64,000 nucleotides of DNA from positions 141,697 to 205,696 of the forward strand of contig NZ_AZRL01000021.1 of assembly GCF_002895525.1 (NCBI RefSeq), written 5' to 3'. The position numbers were made by a program, and so were the translations under genes. Of this stretch, positions 62,902-64,000 are shown one piece after another. Each line of letters opens with the position of its first letter. Within the stretch, counting starts at the first letter, position 1. The stretch is from Petrotoga olearia DSM 13574 (GTDB lineage: Bacteria; Thermotogota; Thermotogae; Petrotogales; Petrotogaceae). The notes under the pieces are model-generated. The model did not search any database and had not been told where the DNA came from. It was given only the letters and a program-made list of their open reading frames with translations.

Positions 62902-63945
62902 TCACCTGTTAACTTCTTTTAATTCTCTGCCTCTTAATTGACCGCACGCAGCTAATATATCGCTACCTTTCTCAGCTCGCACAACGGCATCAATTCCATT
63001 GTTTATGAGAGTATCTAAAAAAACTTGAATGAATCTTTTTGAAGGCTTTTCAAACCCCGCCGGATTTGCATTGACAGGAATTAAATTAACCATTACCTTC
63101 AAATCACCAAACAGTTCTACTAATTTTAAGGCGTCATCTTTTGAATCATTAAATCCTTTTATCAGTATATACTCAAAAGTAACTCTCTTTTTTGTTTTTT
63201 TCTGATAAATACGGCAAGACTGAATAACCTGCTCAACAGGATATTTATGATTTATTGGCATTATTTGGTCTCTTTGTAGATTTGTAGGTGCATGAAGTGA
63301 AACAGAAAGTCGAAATTCTTTGGTCAAATCACCTAATTCTTCAATTTTGTGAGGTATTCCGGCAGTTGAAATAGTGATATGTCTCGCTCCTAATTTTTTC
63401 ATCTTTGAATGGTTTAAGATCTCTATGCTTTGAACAACGTTGTTAAAATTTAATAATGGTTCACCCATTCCCATGAATACAACGTTTTTTACATCCATAT
63501 CTTTATCTTTTTCCATAGCCAACAATTGGCCGATGATTTCACCTGTCGATAAATTTCTAACGTAACCGCTTTGTCCTGTAGAACAAAACGAACATTTCAA
63601 TGGGCAGCCAACTTGTGTTGATATACAAGCTATCGTTCTTGAAGGATAGTAAATAATTACCGCTTCAACGGTGTTCTTATCCTCTAACTCAAAAAGATAC
63701 TTAGTCGTTCCATCTATCTTTGAAACCTGTTTTTTAATAATATTAGGCATTGATATCTTAAAATTATCGCTGAGCTTTTTTCTATCGTCTTTAGACAAAT
63801 TAGTCATTAACTCAAAATCAAAAACCCTTTTTTTGTAAATCCAATCACAAATCTGATCGGTTCTGAACTTTTCAAGTCCTATTTCATTAAGCAAATAACT
63901 TTGTAAATCTGAATATTCAAAATCTAAAATGTTTTTTGTTTGCAT
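62902..63945 (-). CDS. rlmN: 23S rRNA (adenine2503-C2)-methyltransferase, also tRNA A37
   Basis: 347 residues. Radical SAM methyltransferase with cluster motif CPLKCSFCSTGQSGYVRNLSTGEI and the C-terminal catalytic Cys in ILAACGQLRG; helper motifs FMGMGEPLLNFNNV and VTFEYILIKGFND. ATG at 63945 behind GAGAGG. First gene of rlmN-PASTA-rsgA-rpe-rdgB. Confidence 0.95.
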   Translation of the reverse strand: MQTKNILDFEYSDLQSYLLNEIGLEKFRTDQICDWIYKKRVFDFELMTNLSKDDRKKLSDNFKISMPNIIKKQVSKIDGTTKYLFELEDKNTVEAVIIYYPSRTIACISTQVGCPLKCSFCSTGQSGYVRNLSTGEIIGQLLAMEKDKDMDVKNVVFMGMGEPLLNFNNVVQSIEILNHSKMKKLGARHITISTAGIPHKIEELGDLTKEFRLSVSLHAPTNLQRDQIMPINHKYPVEQVIQSCRIYQKKTKKRVTFEYILIKGFNDSKDDALKLVELFGDLKVMVNLIPVNANPAGFEKPSKRFIQVFLDTLINNGIDAVVRAEKGSDILAACGQLRGRELKEVNR

Positions 63946-63977
63946 ATAACTTCCTCTCCATAAAAAATATATACTAG

Positions 63978-64000
63978 TTTTAGCGCCCTTTCACCCCGCT
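63978..64000. repeat. GC-rich repeat, family A (cut by the window end)
   Basis: TTTAGCGCCCTTTCACCCCG in the leader of rlmN, same orientation as the other family A copies, with two base changes. Confidence 0.6.

Noticed and set aside
1..64000. tRNA or rRNA genes
   Set aside because: No cloverleaf with a TTCGANNC-type loop or rRNA core sequence was noticed; a tRNAscan-SE run would settle it.

Overview
The window is AT-rich bacterial DNA with tightly packed genes, many 4-base ATGA overlaps, frequent GTG/TTG starts behind strong GGAGG ribosome binding sites, and extended -10 promoters (TGnTATAAT). Gene content and protein style (Thermotoga-like PurL/PurS/PurQ, PfkA and TrkA/TrkH, two-domain Sua5, many sugar ABC genes, no sigma54 contact loop in the NtrC-like protein) point to a thermophilic or mesophilic member of the Thermotogota, most likely a Petrotoga-like organism. 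This is inferred from protein character only; no rRNA gene is present. No tRNA, rRNA or CRISPR array was seen.

Layout: 1-4.5 kb holds the end of a sugar ABC ATPase gene, an orphan Phd/YefM antitoxin with its own operator, a B12 radical SAM gene, coaX, sua5 and a small coiled-coil gene. From 16.9 down to 4.5 kb (minus strand) runs a complete purine operon, purE-C-S-Q-L-F-M-N-H-(diguanylate cyclase)-purD, headed by a guanine-class purine riboswitch and terminator. 17-24.5 kb: arsC-like, fliJ, an NtrC-like regulator without the GAFTGA loop, two uncharacterised radical SAM genes, rnc, transketolase and DUF2905. 24.7-30.8 kb: the conserved yaaR-holB-ricT cluster and the isoprenoid/envelope cluster dxr-rseP-ispG.

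30.97-32.54 kb is a mobile IscB locus: a structured omega RNA (HEARO-type) followed by an IscB nuclease with all RuvC and HNH residues and a right-end hairpin. It appears to have inserted into the Shine-Dalgarno of the next gene, a tandem-duplicated HD-domain protein. A decayed relative of the same element lies at about 24.52-24.69 kb. This OMEGA system is the most notable item in the window.

33.6-36.4 kb: a small unknown gene, dtd and relA/spoT. 36.7-42.4 kb: pstS-C-A-B-phoU-phoB-phoR, a complete phosphate uptake and sensing operon with a soluble kinase. 42.9-47.2 kb: a ROK regulator and a glucose-type sugar ABC transporter (binding protein plus two permeases; the ATPase is not here). 47.3-50 kb: TrkH with two TrkA subunits. 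50-54 kb: hslU, pyk, pfkA. 54.2 kb: a Fur-family regulator. 54.8-58.9 kb: gcvT (fused to a DUF2007 domain), gcvPA and gcvPB. 59-64 kb: a PPP-family phosphatase, HU, and rlmN-PASTA-rsgA-rpe-rdgB.

GC-rich short palindromic repeats of several families (here A, B, C) are scattered through leaders and spacers, and one tandem pair sits in frame inside purD. A separate AT-rich pair (D) flanks the ROK/sugar block.
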